DNA of 38,120 nucleotides from Oscillospiraceae bacterium (lineage in GTDB: Bacteria; Bacillota; Clostridia; Oscillospirales; Ruminococcaceae), in assembly GCA_017848125.1 (NCBI GenBank), contig JAGAJY010000101.1:1-38120 (forward strand), read 5' to 3'. The notes beneath the pieces were generated by a model. It saw only the letters and a list, made by a program, of their open reading frames with translations, did no database searches and was not told the DNA's origin. Position 1 is the stretch's first letter. Each line of letters opens with the position of its first letter. The translations under genes were made by a program, and so were the position numbers. Shown here piece after piece: positions 15,054 to 23,202 of the stretch.

Positions 15054-16394
15054 ATGAATCCATATCTTCCCAGAAACGAGTACATTCCCGACGGCGAGCC
15101 GAGAGTATTCGGCGACAGAGTTTATGTTTACGGCTCACATGACAAGGCAGGCTCGGACAGCTTCTGCGACTTTGTGCTCAAATGCTGGAGCGCTCCCGTT
15201 TCCGACCTGACAAAATGGGTATGCCACGGTGATATCTTCCACACAAAGGACGACCGTGACCATATTTCCGATATTCACTGGAACGGTGAAAATACTCAGC
15301 TTTTTGCTCCCGATGTGGTTCAGGGCAAGGACGGAAAATACTATCTTTTCGCATATATCGTAAATGCAAAGGGCTGTGTTGCCGTAAGCGACAGACCCGA
15401 AGGGCCTTTCAAGCTTGTTTCAAAGTACAAATACACCATTCCCGACGAGGTATGCTGCAACGGCTGGTTTATAGACCCGGGAGTGCTTGTGGACGACGAC
15501 GGCAGGACTTATATCTACTGCGGTTTTGAACGCTCATTCCTTGCCGAGGTCAACAGCGACAATATGTATGAAATACTTGACAACACCTGCATAGAGGATT
15601 TTATCCCCATTGAAAAGACCGAAAAAGGCGGCTTTACCGAGGAAGAATCCCTGTTCTTTGAGGCGGCGTCACCCAGAAAGATAAACGGAACATATTATAT
15701 GATATATTCTCCCAAGTGTGGCAGCCGCCTTGCCTATGCCACCTCCGACAGCCCTACGGGTCCGTTTACCTACAGAGGATATATCGTCGACAACGGCGTT
15801 GACTATCACGGCGGAAACAATCACGGCTCGGTTGCCTGCATAAACGGACAGTGGTATATTTTCTATCACAGAATGACAAACGGCACGATCATGTCAAGAC
15901 GTGGCTGTGTAGAGAGGATAGAGATACTCCCCGACGGAACTATCCCTCCTGTTGAAATGACCTCTCTTGGCTTTGCAGAAAGCCTGAATCCATATGATAT
16001 AACTCCTGCGGATATAGCCTGCGTTCTGAAGGGTAAGGCATTCATTACCGAAAAGAATGTGTTTGAGCGTGTTGTAACGAATATTCATGACGGCGATGTT
16101 ATGGGCTATAAATATTTCGATTTCGGTAATGACTATTCAAGCAAAACCATGGAATTTTCCGCAAGGATAAACGGAATGGGCTGTGACTGCCATATGCATA
16201 TATTTGCCGATGACGAGGAGATAGGTGTGTGCGATATCGGACACGGCAGCGGAATTGTAAAGACTGTTGTAAAAAATGTAACAGGCAGACACGCTGTTTA
16301 CTTTAAAATATCCACCGATTACAGCGGCTGGACGGCTGATTTCTTCAAGGACAGGAATCTTTTTGAACTTATTGAATTTATTTTTGAAAAATGA
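15054..16394 (+). CDS. GH43 glycosidase, cytoplasmic (xylosidase/arabinofuranosidase-like)
   Basis: 446 residues with no signal peptide, so it acts inside the cell on imported oligosaccharides. The N-terminal 300 residues form the five-bladed GH43 propeller. The expected residues are an Asp in YIPDGEPRVF near 13 (base), Asp87 in FAPDVV (pKa modulator) and Glu203 in FFEAASPRK (acid). The C-terminal 140 residues look like a beta-sandwich of the CBM6 type often fused to such enzymes. Substrate specificity in GH43 cannot be read from these motifs. AAAGGA lies rather far (13 bases) from the ATG. It follows the binding-protein gene by 102 bases across a hairpin, with no promoter visible between them. 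Confidence 0.88.
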   Translation: MNPYLPRNEYIPDGEPRVFGDRVYVYGSHDKAGSDSFCDFVLKCWSAPVSDLTKWVCHGDIFHTKDDRDHISDIHWNGENTQLFAPDVVQGKDGKYYLFAYIVNAKGCVAVSDRPEGPFKLVSKYKYTIPDEVCCNGWFIDPGVLVDDDGRTYIYCGFERSFLAEVNSDNMYEILDNTCIEDFIPIEKTEKGGFTEEESLFFEAASPRKINGTYYMIYSPKCGSRLAYATSDSPTGPFTYRGYIVDNGVDYHGGNNHGSVACINGQWYIFYHRMTNGTIMSRRGCVERIEILPDGTIPPVEMTSLGFAESLNPYDITPADIACVLKGKAFITEKNVFERVVTNIHDGDVMGYKYFDFGNDYSSKTMEFSARINGMGCDCHMHIFADDEEIGVCDIGHGSGIVKTVVKNVTGRHAVYFKISTDYSGWTADFFKDRNLFELIEFIFEK

Positions 16395-16423
16395 TTGAAT
16401 TGTCAATCAAAATGTGATATAAT
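16395..16423 (+). promoter_or_regulatory. Promoter of the AraC regulator gene
   Basis: TTGAAT (16395-16400), 17 bases, TATAAT (16418-16423), starting one base after the GH43 stop codon. Confidence 0.7.
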
Positions 16424-16459
16424 AACAGCAATACCGAAAAATGGCATTGCTGTTATTAT
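16419..16459. promoter_or_regulatory. Long inverted repeat over the AraC gene start site
   Basis: A perfect 14-bp inverted repeat (16419-16432, 16446-16459) with a 13-base centre. It begins inside the -10 box and covers the expected start point, so it fits an autoregulatory operator. As RNA it could also be the terminator of the GH43 transcript, since TTATTATTT follows. Confidence 0.6.
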
Positions 16460-16488
16460 TTGTGATCACGAAAGGAAAATTCTTGAAG

Positions 16489-17274
16489 ATGAAGCTCGGA
16501 ACTATCGGCTACAACTATTCCCATGACAGTGAATTTGCAATGGACAGACCAAACGGCCCGGGATGCTGGCTTATGCTTATTGTGAAAACTCCTGCGTTTT
16601 TCTCGGTCTGCGGAAAAAACTATAATGTCAGAGCAAATTCCTTTATAATAATATCTCCCGACGCACCCTGTCTGTACCGTGCCGCAGAGGATATCTATAC
16701 CGATGACTGGATATATTTCACCGCCGACGAAAGCGATATAAAGCGTTTTGCGGAGCTGGATATTCCTGTAAACGAGCCTGTTTATCTGGGGGATACCGAG
16801 TCCCTGTCCCAGATAATACATATACTTGCCTATGAGCACTATTCCGAAGAAGCCAATCACGCAGAGATAGAGGAGCATTACACTCAGATATTTCTGCTTG
16901 GGGTAAGCAGGCTTATTCGCTCGGGGGCATCTGTTTCCACAAAATCCCTCAGCGAGAAAAACTATCGTATGACAATGCTCAGGACTCTTCTTTACACCTC
17001 GCCCGACGAGGCTATGAGCATTGACGAAATGGCTGATTCCATGAGTATGAGCCGATCGGGCTTTCAGCATCTTTATAAGAAAATGTTCGGCGTAAGCGTG
17101 ATAAACGACGTAATAAGCGGCAGGATAGAAAGAGCCAAGCGGCTTTTGTCCTCCACCAATCTGACCGTTTCGGAAATTGCCGAAAAATGCGGCTACAGCA
17201 CCGAATACAACTTTATGCGGCAGTTCAAGAGCCGTGTGGGAAAAACTCCCACCGAATACCGCAGACAGCTCTGA
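16489..17274 (+). CDS. AraC-family transcriptional regulator
   Basis: About 261 residues. The N-terminal cupin-like sensor (about 1-150) has the usual FFSVCGKNYNVRANSFIIISPDAPCLYR strand pattern. The C-terminal 100 residues are a double helix-turn-helix: IDEMADSMSMSRSGFQHLYKKMFG for the first and LTVSEIAEKCGYSTEYNFMRQFKSRVGKTPTEYRR for the second, the typical AraC signature. Starts possible from the AAAGGA site are TTG 16483 (6 bases away) and ATG 16489 (12 bases away). It directly follows the GH5-binding protein-GH43 genes and probably regulates them in response to a sugar. Confidence 0.9.
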   Translation: MKLGTIGYNYSHDSEFAMDRPNGPGCWLMLIVKTPAFFSVCGKNYNVRANSFIIISPDAPCLYRAAEDIYTDDWIYFTADESDIKRFAELDIPVNEPVYLGDTESLSQIIHILAYEHYSEEANHAEIEEHYTQIFLLGVSRLIRSGASVSTKSLSEKNYRMTMLRTLLYTSPDEAMSIDEMADSMSMSRSGFQHLYKKMFGVSVINDVISGRIERAKRLLSSTNLTVSEIAEKCGYSTEYNFMRQFKSRVGKTPTEYRRQL

Positions 17275-17295
17275 TTTTTCCGCACAAAAAAATAC

Positions 17296-17324
17296 TTGAC
17301 TTGCACGGCAAAAAATGCTATAAT
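17296..17324 (+). promoter_or_regulatory. tRNA-Leu promoter
   Basis: TTGACT (17296-17301), 17 bases, TATAAT (17319-17324). Transcription would start about two bases before the mature tRNA. Confidence 0.85.
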
Positions 17325-17332
17325 CATTTTAT

Positions 17333-17415
17333 GCGGATATGGTGGAATTGGCAGACACGATAGACTTAGGATCTATTGCGTGAGCGTGCAGGTTCAAGTC
17401 CTGTTATCCGCACCA
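17333..17415 (+). tRNA. tRNA-Leu, anticodon TAG
   Basis: Acceptor stem GCGGATA (17333-17339) pairs with TATCCGC (17405-17411), then discriminator A and an encoded CCA. The anticodon stem ATAGA/TCTAT holds the loop CTTAGGA with TAG at 17367-17369, reading CUN leucine codons. A long variable arm (class II tRNA) precedes the TTCAAGT T-loop. Confidence 0.95.
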
Positions 17416-17420
17416 AGATT

Positions 17421-17451
17421 AACGGACTTCATTTTTGGAAGTCCGTTTTTT
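17421..17451 (+). terminator. tRNA-Leu terminator
   Basis: A 10-bp stem (17421-17430, 17438-17447), 7-base loop and a T run. It lies between the tRNA and the next gene. Confidence 0.85.
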
Positions 17452-17482
17452 ACTGTACTGCATTTTATGGAGGCAGATAAAA

Positions 17483-18211
17483 ATGAGTTATTTCAGCTTT
17501 TATAAATCGGAAAATGCAGAGCTGGTTTATATCAGAAATACCGCATTTGTTTTTGAAGAGCATACGCACAGCAGAAATTATGTGATATCGAAGATTTTGA
17601 ATGGAACTGTAGTATTGCATAAGGAAGGATACAGTCAGTGTTTATCAAAAAACGGTATTTTTACGATTTGCCCTGATGAACGTCACAGTGTTGCATCTGA
17701 ATGTAAAGCGGAAATGATTTCACTTTGTATAAACAAGGATATAATTTATAACAGCAGTCAGAACGAGTATGAAAGCTTTATTAACCGTATTTTTTCTGGT
17801 TTTCCCGTTGGTATGGACGAGAGCTTTAAAGCAGTTGTTTTGCGGATTCATAGCAGTTTTCACGGTTGCTGCAAGGATAACGGATTGTTTCAGCCACTCA
17901 GAGAAAGGCTTGATACTGTTCCCGAACGTAACTTCTCCATAGATTTGCTTGCAAAGGAAATATTTATTAGCAAATACTATTTTATACGAAGCTTCAAAAA
18001 AGCTGTAGGGCTTACTCCTCATAAATATCAGATACAGAATCGAATAAGAAAATCACAAAGGTTGTTATCCGAAGGAAACAGCATAGCGGAAATTGCATAT
18101 TCCGTAGGGTTTTACGACCAGAGTCACTTTGAAAAGTGTTTTAAAAGAATTGTAGGAATAACACCATCAGAATATAAATTATCATTGGGCAATTTTTTAC
18201 AAGACAAATAG
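17483..18211 (+). CDS. AraC-family transcriptional regulator
   Basis: 242 residues. The N-terminal part is a cupin-type ligand domain (VFEEHTHSRNYVISKILNGTVVLHKEG, about 23-50, and the ICPDERHSV strand at about 61-69). The C-terminal half is an AraC DNA-binding domain: IDLLAKEIFISKYYFIRSFKKAVGLTPHKY for the first helix-turn-helix and SIAEIAYSVGFYDQSHFEKCFKRIVGITPSEYK for the second. The ATG at 17483 has GGAGG 9 bases upstream; an in-frame ATG at 17435 lies inside the tRNA terminator and is rejected. No promoter is visible between that terminator and the gene, so expression may rest on readthrough from the tRNA promoter. Third codon positions look richer in A/T than in the carbohydrate genes before it. 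Confidence 0.88.
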   Translation: MSYFSFYKSENAELVYIRNTAFVFEEHTHSRNYVISKILNGTVVLHKEGYSQCLSKNGIFTICPDERHSVASECKAEMISLCINKDIIYNSSQNEYESFINRIFSGFPVGMDESFKAVVLRIHSSFHGCCKDNGLFQPLRERLDTVPERNFSIDLLAKEIFISKYYFIRSFKKAVGLTPHKYQIQNRIRKSQRLLSEGNSIAEIAYSVGFYDQSHFEKCFKRIVGITPSEYKLSLGNFLQDK

Positions 18212-18247
18212 TGTTTTATCATATATAATTAAGCTATAAAATAACAG

Positions 18248-18277
18248 CTGAGAAACGTTTTTTAATGAACTTCTCAG
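18248..18277 (+). promoter_or_regulatory. Leader hairpin before the cupin gene
   Basis: CTGAGAA/TTCTCAG (7 bp, 16-base loop) ends directly before the AGGAAAGG ribosome site. A TATAAT at 18224-18229 lacks a good -35 box. Confidence 0.4.
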
Positions 18278-18297
18278 GAAAGGCAGGTTAATTGTAT

Positions 18298-18681
18298 ATG
18301 AAAGAATTATTTGACAAATTCGGCACAGGCTTGTTATCACTTCCAAAAGCTGTGCGCTATTTTGAAGAAATCGAATGGCGTAAGCACCCCGATTTTGAAG
18401 GTGTTGAGCTAAAGGATATTATCACAGAAAAAGACACAGACAGCAAATTCAGTTATCATCTTGTAAGAATTGCACCTAATATGAAAATTGGCTGTCATAT
18501 TCATACCGACCATATTGAAACACACGAAATCATAGGCGGAAGCGGTTTATGCATAAATGAAGGTACTCAGATTGAATATCGAACAGGGGTGCATTCAATA
18601 ATAAAATGCGGTATTGCGCACGAAGTTGTTGCAGGTGCAAACGGTTTGTATATTTTTGCAAAATTCATCAGAATGAAATGA
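18298..18681 (+). CDS. Single-domain cupin protein
   Basis: About 127 residues. HLVRIAPNMKIGCHIHTDHIETHEIIGGSG is cupin motif 1 with the metal ligands His, His, Glu and a further His. IKCGIAHEVVAG gives the motif 2 His. It should bind a divalent metal in a small beta barrel; enzyme or binding role is unknown. ATG 18298 or TTG 18292 could be the start, the TTG being better spaced from AGGAAAGG. It lies 80 bases after the AraC gene in the same direction, and such regulator-cupin neighbours often act on the same metabolite; that is inference. Confidence 0.75.
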   Translation: MKELFDKFGTGLLSLPKAVRYFEEIEWRKHPDFEGVELKDIITEKDTDSKFSYHLVRIAPNMKIGCHIHTDHIETHEIIGGSGLCINEGTQIEYRTGVHSIIKCGIAHEVVAGANGLYIFAKFIRMK

Positions 18682-18699
18682 TGTTCATAATAATAAATT

Positions 18700-18740
18700 A
18701 ACAGGGCTTTACAAGTCAATCGTCTTAGTAAAGCCCTGTT
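18700..18740. terminator. Bidirectional terminator between convergent genes
   Basis: A perfect 13-bp stem (18700-18712, 18728-18740), 15-base loop, T-rich on plus and AATTTATTATTATG-like on minus. It serves the cupin gene and the YaiI-like gene. Confidence 0.85.
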
Positions 18741-19172
18741 TTATTGTACGATAATCCTTTCCAAAGCCGCTTCAAACTCCCTGTCCTGCAAATCCGTCCT
18801 TTTGGGACAGCCTCTCAATCTGCCGCCGCTCCTGCGTATCTTTTTGTGTACCGCACGAAATTCCAGCAAGCCTGAAATATTATCATCGGAATACCGCTTT
18901 CCGTCCTGATTCAGCACAGCCGCCCCTCTGCTCAGGCACATTGCCGCAAGCCCGTAGTCCTGAGTAACGGCAATATCGCCCCTTTGAAGCATATTCACCA
19001 GACGAAAATCTGCACTGTCCGCACCCTTTTCCACAACGACAGTCCGAACGCCCTCACGCTCTATCCTGTGGCAGGTGTCGCATATTATGACGCAGGGGAT
19101 ACCGTGCTTTTTTGCCAGCCTGACGGTAATATCCACCACAGGACAGCCGTCAGCGTCAATGTATATGGTCAT
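18741..19172 (-). CDS. YaiI/YqxD family protein (UPF0178)
   Basis: 143 residues beginning MTIYIDADGCPVVD, the family hallmark (acidic residues at 6 and 8). DSADFRLVNMLQRGDIAVTQDYGLAAMCLSRGA is the second conserved block, again with acidic residues, as in PIN-like nucleases. GGRLRGCPKRTDLQDREF is the conserved basic end. The family is widespread and of uncertain function; a nuclease role has been suggested from fold likeness. It overlaps the kinase gene by 4 bases (ATGA), so it is the last gene of a three-gene operon. Confidence 0.9.
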   Translation of the reverse strand: MTIYIDADGCPVVDITVRLAKKHGIPCVIICDTCHRIEREGVRTVVVEKGADSADFRLVNMLQRGDIAVTQDYGLAAMCLSRGAAVLNQDGKRYSDDNISGLLEFRAVHKKIRRSGGRLRGCPKRTDLQDREFEAALERIIVQ

Positions 19173-19756
19173 ATCAATTCACCGTTTTCATATTCAAAGC
19201 AGATATCACAGCTGCTTTTAACATCAAGCTCTGTGAAATATTTTTCCTCCATAGGAATCCACCTGTCCCTGAACATTTCAGCCCTTTCCGAGCCGCACCG
19301 ACCTATTATCCGCCTCATCTGTTCATCGGGAGAAACCGACATAAATATCCGCAGATGATAATTCTCCGAAAGTATCGGGTGACAGCTGTATGAGCCTTCA
19401 ATGACCGCATATTTTTTCGGAGAAACGCTTACAGGGTCAAGCAGAGACATACTTTTGCAGTCAAAGGGACGGTATGAAAAGCCCTCTCCCGTTTTCAGCG
19501 GAGCAATGACCTCATCATAAAACCGTTCACGGTCGCAGTTTCCCCCTGCTTCGGAAAGCCTTTCCTCAGTACGCTGACAGGGGCGCAGAAAGAAATCGTC
19601 CATATGAAACACATTGCAGTCAAGCTTTTCCGAAAGCTCTGCCGCAAGGGTGGTCTTGCCCGAAGCGCACCGACCGTCGATTGCGATAATATAAGGCATA
19701 TGACCGCTTTTCTCGGGTACAGCTTCAAGTATCTTCTTTATCTCATTTTCAAACAT
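19169..19756 (-). CDS. Uridine kinase-like P-loop kinase
   Basis: 195 residues. The Walker A motif GRCASGKTT is at about 28-36. VFHMDDFFLRP follows as the lid/base-binding part typical of uridine kinase-like enzymes, with RERFYDEVIAPL and AVIEGSYSCHP (Walker B-like) after it. The enzyme should phosphorylate a small nucleoside-like or vitamin substrate with ATP. It begins 3 bases after the ECF S-component gene and overlaps the YaiI-like gene, so import and phosphorylation of the same substrate is a reasonable guess. The substrate is not shown by the sequence. Confidence 0.8.
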   Translation of the reverse strand: MFENEIKKILEAVPEKSGHMPYIIAIDGRCASGKTTLAAELSEKLDCNVFHMDDFFLRPCQRTEERLSEAGGNCDRERFYDEVIAPLKTGEGFSYRPFDCKSMSLLDPVSVSPKKYAVIEGSYSCHPILSENYHLRIFMSVSPDEQMRRIIGRCGSERAEMFRDRWIPMEEKYFTELDVKSSCDICFEYENGELI

Positions 19757-19759
19757 AGC

Positions 19760-20320
19760 TCAGCACTCCGCCGTTTCTCTGCTTTCATCTTCAACAGGCG
19801 TTATCCCCGATTTGTCCAGAGCCGCCATTACCGCAGGAATAAGCACCAGCTGCAGAATGATTCCCGGAACAGCGTTCAGAAACGCTCCTGCAATAAACAT
19901 TTCAGCGGTAAAGCCGTTTTCCGAAAGCCCCAGCAGCATTATCTGACTTATTCCCCATACAATGCGCCCCGAAAGCATAGCCCCGATAAGACAGGAGTAA
20001 ACCTTTGGAATACTTCTGCTTTTTGACCGCATATACAGCAGACCGATGACCGCTCCGTAGGTCATAAGCTCAAAGGACATGGCAATTGCCGTGGGAAACA
20101 TTACAGGCGCACCGAACACCGCAGAACGCAGAAGGGGCAGTATAAATCCCACCGTACCGCCGTAAACGGGACCGCATATCAGTCCGCACAGCAGCACGGG
20201 AATGTGCATAGGCAGCAGCATATTTCCGAAACGGGGGATATGCATTGTAAGAAAGGGGAGTATCATTCCCAGAGCAAGGAGCATAGCGGAAAAGGTGATT
20301 TTCTTTGTAACAGGCTTCAT
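19760..20320 (-). CDS. ECF transporter S component (substrate-binding membrane subunit)
   Basis: 186 residues with five or six membrane segments. It begins KKITFSAMLLALGMILPFL, a typical first helix of S components. MLLPMHIPVLLCGLICGPVYGGTVGFILPLLRSAVFG carries the glycine-rich loops that contact the shared energy module. These proteins bind a vitamin or precursor and use the housekeeping EcfA/A'/T module, which is not in this window. GGAGG precedes the ATG. A promoter of its own lies upstream (TTGATT, 17 bases, TATGAT). Confidence 0.85.
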   Translation of the reverse strand: MKPVTKKITFSAMLLALGMILPFLTMHIPRFGNMLLPMHIPVLLCGLICGPVYGGTVGFILPLLRSAVFGAPVMFPTAIAMSFELMTYGAVIGLLYMRSKSRSIPKVYSCLIGAMLSGRIVWGISQIMLLGLSENGFTAEMFIAGAFLNAVPGIILQLVLIPAVMAALDKSGITPVEDESRETAEC

Positions 20321-20359
20321 TTTTCAGTCCTCCGTAAATGAGATATACTTATATTATAA

Positions 20360-20388
20360 TCATATCACATTCACGGAATAAAATCAAT
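20360..20388 (-). promoter_or_regulatory. Promoter of the ECF-kinase-YaiI operon
   Basis: On the minus strand, TTGATT, a 17-base spacer and TATGAT, lying within the 80-base gap after the GH3 gene. Coordinates are good to a few bases. Confidence 0.6.
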
Positions 20389-20400
20389 AGCTTTATGTAA

Positions 20401-22476
20401 TCAGCCGAAAATTATCCGTGTGCAGACACATTCCTTTGCGCCGAGGGCAGTGCTTTTCGGGTCAGGCTGATTTGTGCCTGCATACAATGTGAAGCTGTCG
20501 CCGAAGCGTTTTCTTTCGCCCGATTCGTCAACAGCGGTAAATGCTCTCGGTGAAACGGCTATCTCAAAGCAGCCCTTTTCGCCCTTGTCAAGGCAAATTC
20601 TCTTGAATCCGCACAGGCTTGCATTGGGCACGCCCTTTCCCGAATTATCCTTTATATAAAGCTGAATAACGTCCTCTGACCTGTTTCCTCTGTTTTCTGC
20701 TGTAACAAACGCTCTGCCGTCCTTATACTCAACCGAAGTGCAGTGAATATCCCCATAGGTAAGCCCGAAGCCGAAGGGGTAGAGGATATTTTCCTCTGTA
20801 TATCGGTATGTGCGGTTTTTCATGGAATAATCGGTAAATTCGGGAAGCTTGTCAGCAGTTTCGTAGAAGGTAACGGGAAGCTTGCCCGAAGGACTTACAT
20901 CGCCGAAAAGAATATCCGCAAGAGCCGTGCCGCCCTCAGAGCCCGGATACCAGACGTGGATAAGTGCGTCGGGGTCACATTCGGTGTTTACCGAGCTTCC
21001 GGCGGCGCATACAACAATAACAGGCTTGCCTGTTGATATGATGCTTTCAACCAGAATACGCTGGCTTTCGGGCAGTCTCAGGTCGTTCTTGTCACCCGAG
21101 GAAAATTCATTTCCCGTGTCGCCCTCTTCTCCCTCTATGGAAGCGTCAAGCCCTACGCAGAGGATGACCTTATCAGCCGCCATAACCGCCGCCATAGCCT
21201 CTGCAAGTCTGTCGTTCGCCATAGCAAGGTTTGTTGTTCTGTCCTTATACAGATGACAGCCCTGTGCATAGAGCACACGTCCCTTAAAGCGGCTTTTTAT
21301 TCCGTCAAGGAATGTGACATATCCGTCAGCCGTTCCGCAGTAATTGCCCTCAAGAGCGGCAATGCTCATAGCGTTCGGACCTATCACGGCAATAGTACCC
21401 TCATTATCTGACAGGGGAAGGATACCGTTGTTTTTAAGCATTACCACAGACCGTCTTGCACATTCAAGGGAAACTGCCTTGTGCTCATCACAGGCAATAG
21501 TTTCATAGGGGATATTATCGTACTCGGTTTCGCCGTCAAACATTCCCAGCCTTATTCTTGTGCGCATAAGGTGAACGCAGGCATTCCTTATATCCTCACG
21601 GCTGATAAGTCCCTCGCCGAGAGCCGTAAGCAGATTGGCATAGGAGCAGCCGCAGTTAACGTCACAGCCTGCTTTAAGCGCCATAGCCGCCGATTCTGCG
21701 GCATTTGCTGTTATTTTATGATGCATATGGAAATCCTGTATCGCCCAGCAGTCAGAAACAAAATATCCGTCAAAATCCCATTCTCTGAGCTTTGCCATAA
21801 GAAAATCGCTTGCACAGGCAGGCTCGCCGTTTACTCTGTTGTATGCGCCCATAACGCCCTCAACAGCCGCTTCTTTTACAAGCGCTTCAAAGGCAGGCAG
21901 ATATGTTTCCTCCATATCCTTAGGCGATGCCTTTGCGTCAAACTCGTGCCTTATAGCCTCAGGACCGCTGTGGACCGCAAAATGCTTTGCACAGGCGGCG
22001 GTGCGGAGAATATCTCCCTTTCCCTGAAGCCCGTTTACAAAAGCCTTGCCGTATTCTGCCGTAAGGAAAGGGTCTTCGCCGTAGGTCTCGTGACCTCTGC
22101 CCCATCTGGGGTCACGGAAAATGTTTATGTTGGGTGCCCAAAGGGTAAGTCCCTTGTATATATCCCTGTCCCCGTGCCGCTGATATGCATTGTACTTCGC
22201 TCTTGTTTCGATTGAAGTTATCTCTCCTGCCTTTTCCGCAAGAGAGGTATCAAACATAGCCGCAAGACCGATAGCCTGAGGGAACATTGTAGCTGTGCCC
22301 GACCGTGCCGCACCGTGAAGCCCCTCGTTCCACCAGTTGTAGGCAGGGATACCGAGCCTTTCCACGGCAGGAGCATCGTATCTCAGCTGAGAAGCCTGCT
22401 CCTCTGTTGTCATAGCGTCTGTGAGAGCCTCCGCTCTTTCCTGAGAGGATAAGGTTTTATCAAGATATTTTTCCAT
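20401..22476 (-). CDS. GH3 beta-glycosidase (glucosidase/xylosidase type), cytoplasmic
   Basis: About 691 residues, no signal peptide: it would hydrolyse imported oligosaccharides from the non-reducing end. Landmarks are GIPAYNWWNEGLHG near the start, APNINIFRDPRWGRGHETYGEDP, AKHFAVHS, and the nucleophile Asp near 242 in FVSDCWA. The second domain has VGLDASIEGEEGD with the likely acid/base Glu, and a C-terminal fibronectin-like part after residue 580. The EGEEGD pattern is more like the xylosidase branch. Starts ATG 22488, GTG 22482 and ATG 22476 are all in frame; 22488 sits against the AAAGG site, so I prefer 22476 or 22482. The gene starts within about 20 bases of the response-regulator stop and is read in the same operon. 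Confidence 0.9.
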   Translation of the reverse strand: MEKYLDKTLSSQERAEALTDAMTTEEQASQLRYDAPAVERLGIPAYNWWNEGLHGAARSGTATMFPQAIGLAAMFDTSLAEKAGEITSIETRAKYNAYQRHGDRDIYKGLTLWAPNINIFRDPRWGRGHETYGEDPFLTAEYGKAFVNGLQGKGDILRTAACAKHFAVHSGPEAIRHEFDAKASPKDMEETYLPAFEALVKEAAVEGVMGAYNRVNGEPACASDFLMAKLREWDFDGYFVSDCWAIQDFHMHHKITANAAESAAMALKAGCDVNCGCSYANLLTALGEGLISREDIRNACVHLMRTRIRLGMFDGETEYDNIPYETIACDEHKAVSLECARRSVVMLKNNGILPLSDNEGTIAVIGPNAMSIAALEGNYCGTADGYVTFLDGIKSRFKGRVLYAQGCHLYKDRTTNLAMANDRLAEAMAAVMAADKVILCVGLDASIEGEEGDTGNEFSSGDKNDLRLPESQRILVESIISTGKPVIVVCAAGSSVNTECDPDALIHVWYPGSEGGTALADILFGDVSPSGKLPVTFYETADKLPEFTDYSMKNRTYRYTEENILYPFGFGLTYGDIHCTSVEYKDGRAFVTAENRGNRSEDVIQLYIKDNSGKGVPNASLCGFKRICLDKGEKGCFEIAVSPRAFTAVDESGERKRFGDSFTLYAGTNQPDPKSTALGAKECVCTRIIFG

Positions 22477-22493
22477 ATTCACGCACATCCTTT

Positions 22494-23198
22494 CTATTCA
22501 TCGCACATTCTGTAGCCAACGCCCAGCTCGTTTATTATGTATTTGTTTTCTCCCGGGCGTACACCCAGCTTTTTTCTGATATTTGCCATATTTACCTGCA
22601 ATTTCTTGACGCTTCCCGAATCGGGACAGCCCCATATTGCTTTTATTATAGTCGCATAGGTCATTACTTTGCCCGAATGAATGGACAGCAGAGCCACAAT
22701 ATTGTATTCCGTCTGAGTAAGACGAATGACTCTGCCGCCTGCTGTCACCATACGCTTGTCATAGTCGATAACAAGGTCATAAACAGAGAATTTTCCCCCT
22801 GCTCCGCCGCCGCCCTGAGCACTTAGACGGTTGTTTCTCAGAGCCGCTCTTATCCTTGCGGTCAGCTCGTCCGTACCGAAGGGCTTTGTGATATAGTCAT
22901 TAGCTCCCAGATCGAGAGCCGCAACCTTGTCGCTTTCCTGACTCCTTGCGGACAGAACTATTATAGGAACTGCCGATTCGGTCCGCACCGAGCGGATAAA
23001 TTCCAGCCCGTCGCAGTCGGGAAGTCCTAAGTCCAGGATAACAAGGTCGGGGATATGTGAGGAAAACATCAGCTGCCCCTGAGAGCAGGTCTTTGCGGTG
23101 AGCACCTTGTAGTCATTTGCTTCAAGCACGGTGCTTACAAAGCTTAATATGTTCGCCTCGTCCTCTATCATAAGGATTTTGTATTTGTTGCTGCTCAA
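22494..23198 (-). CDS. OmpR-family response regulator, KdpE-like
   Basis: 234 residues. Receiver domain 1-120 has Glu/Asp near 12-13, the phosphorylation site Asp56 in LVILDLGLPD, and Lys in ITKPF. The winged-helix DNA-binding domain (about 135-234) ends VNMANIRKKLGVRPGENKYIINELGVGYRM, as in KdpE. The best start is TTG 23198, 9 bases after GGAGG at the end of the kinase gene; a TTG at 23225 overlaps that gene and has no ribosome site. Coupled with the kinase upstream and the GH3 gene downstream. KdpE normally activates the kdpFABC potassium pump, which is absent here. Confidence 0.9.
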   Translation of the reverse strand: MSSNKYKILMIEDEANILSFVSTVLEANDYKVLTAKTCSQGQLMFSSHIPDLVILDLGLPDCDGLEFIRSVRTESAVPIIVLSARSQESDKVAALDLGANDYITKPFGTDELTARIRAALRNNRLSAQGGGGAGGKFSVYDLVIDYDKRMVTAGGRVIRLTQTEYNIVALLSIHSGKVMTYATIIKAIWGCPDSGSVKKLQVNMANIRKKLGVRPGENKYIINELGVGYRMCDE

Positions 23199-23202
23199 AG
23201 AA

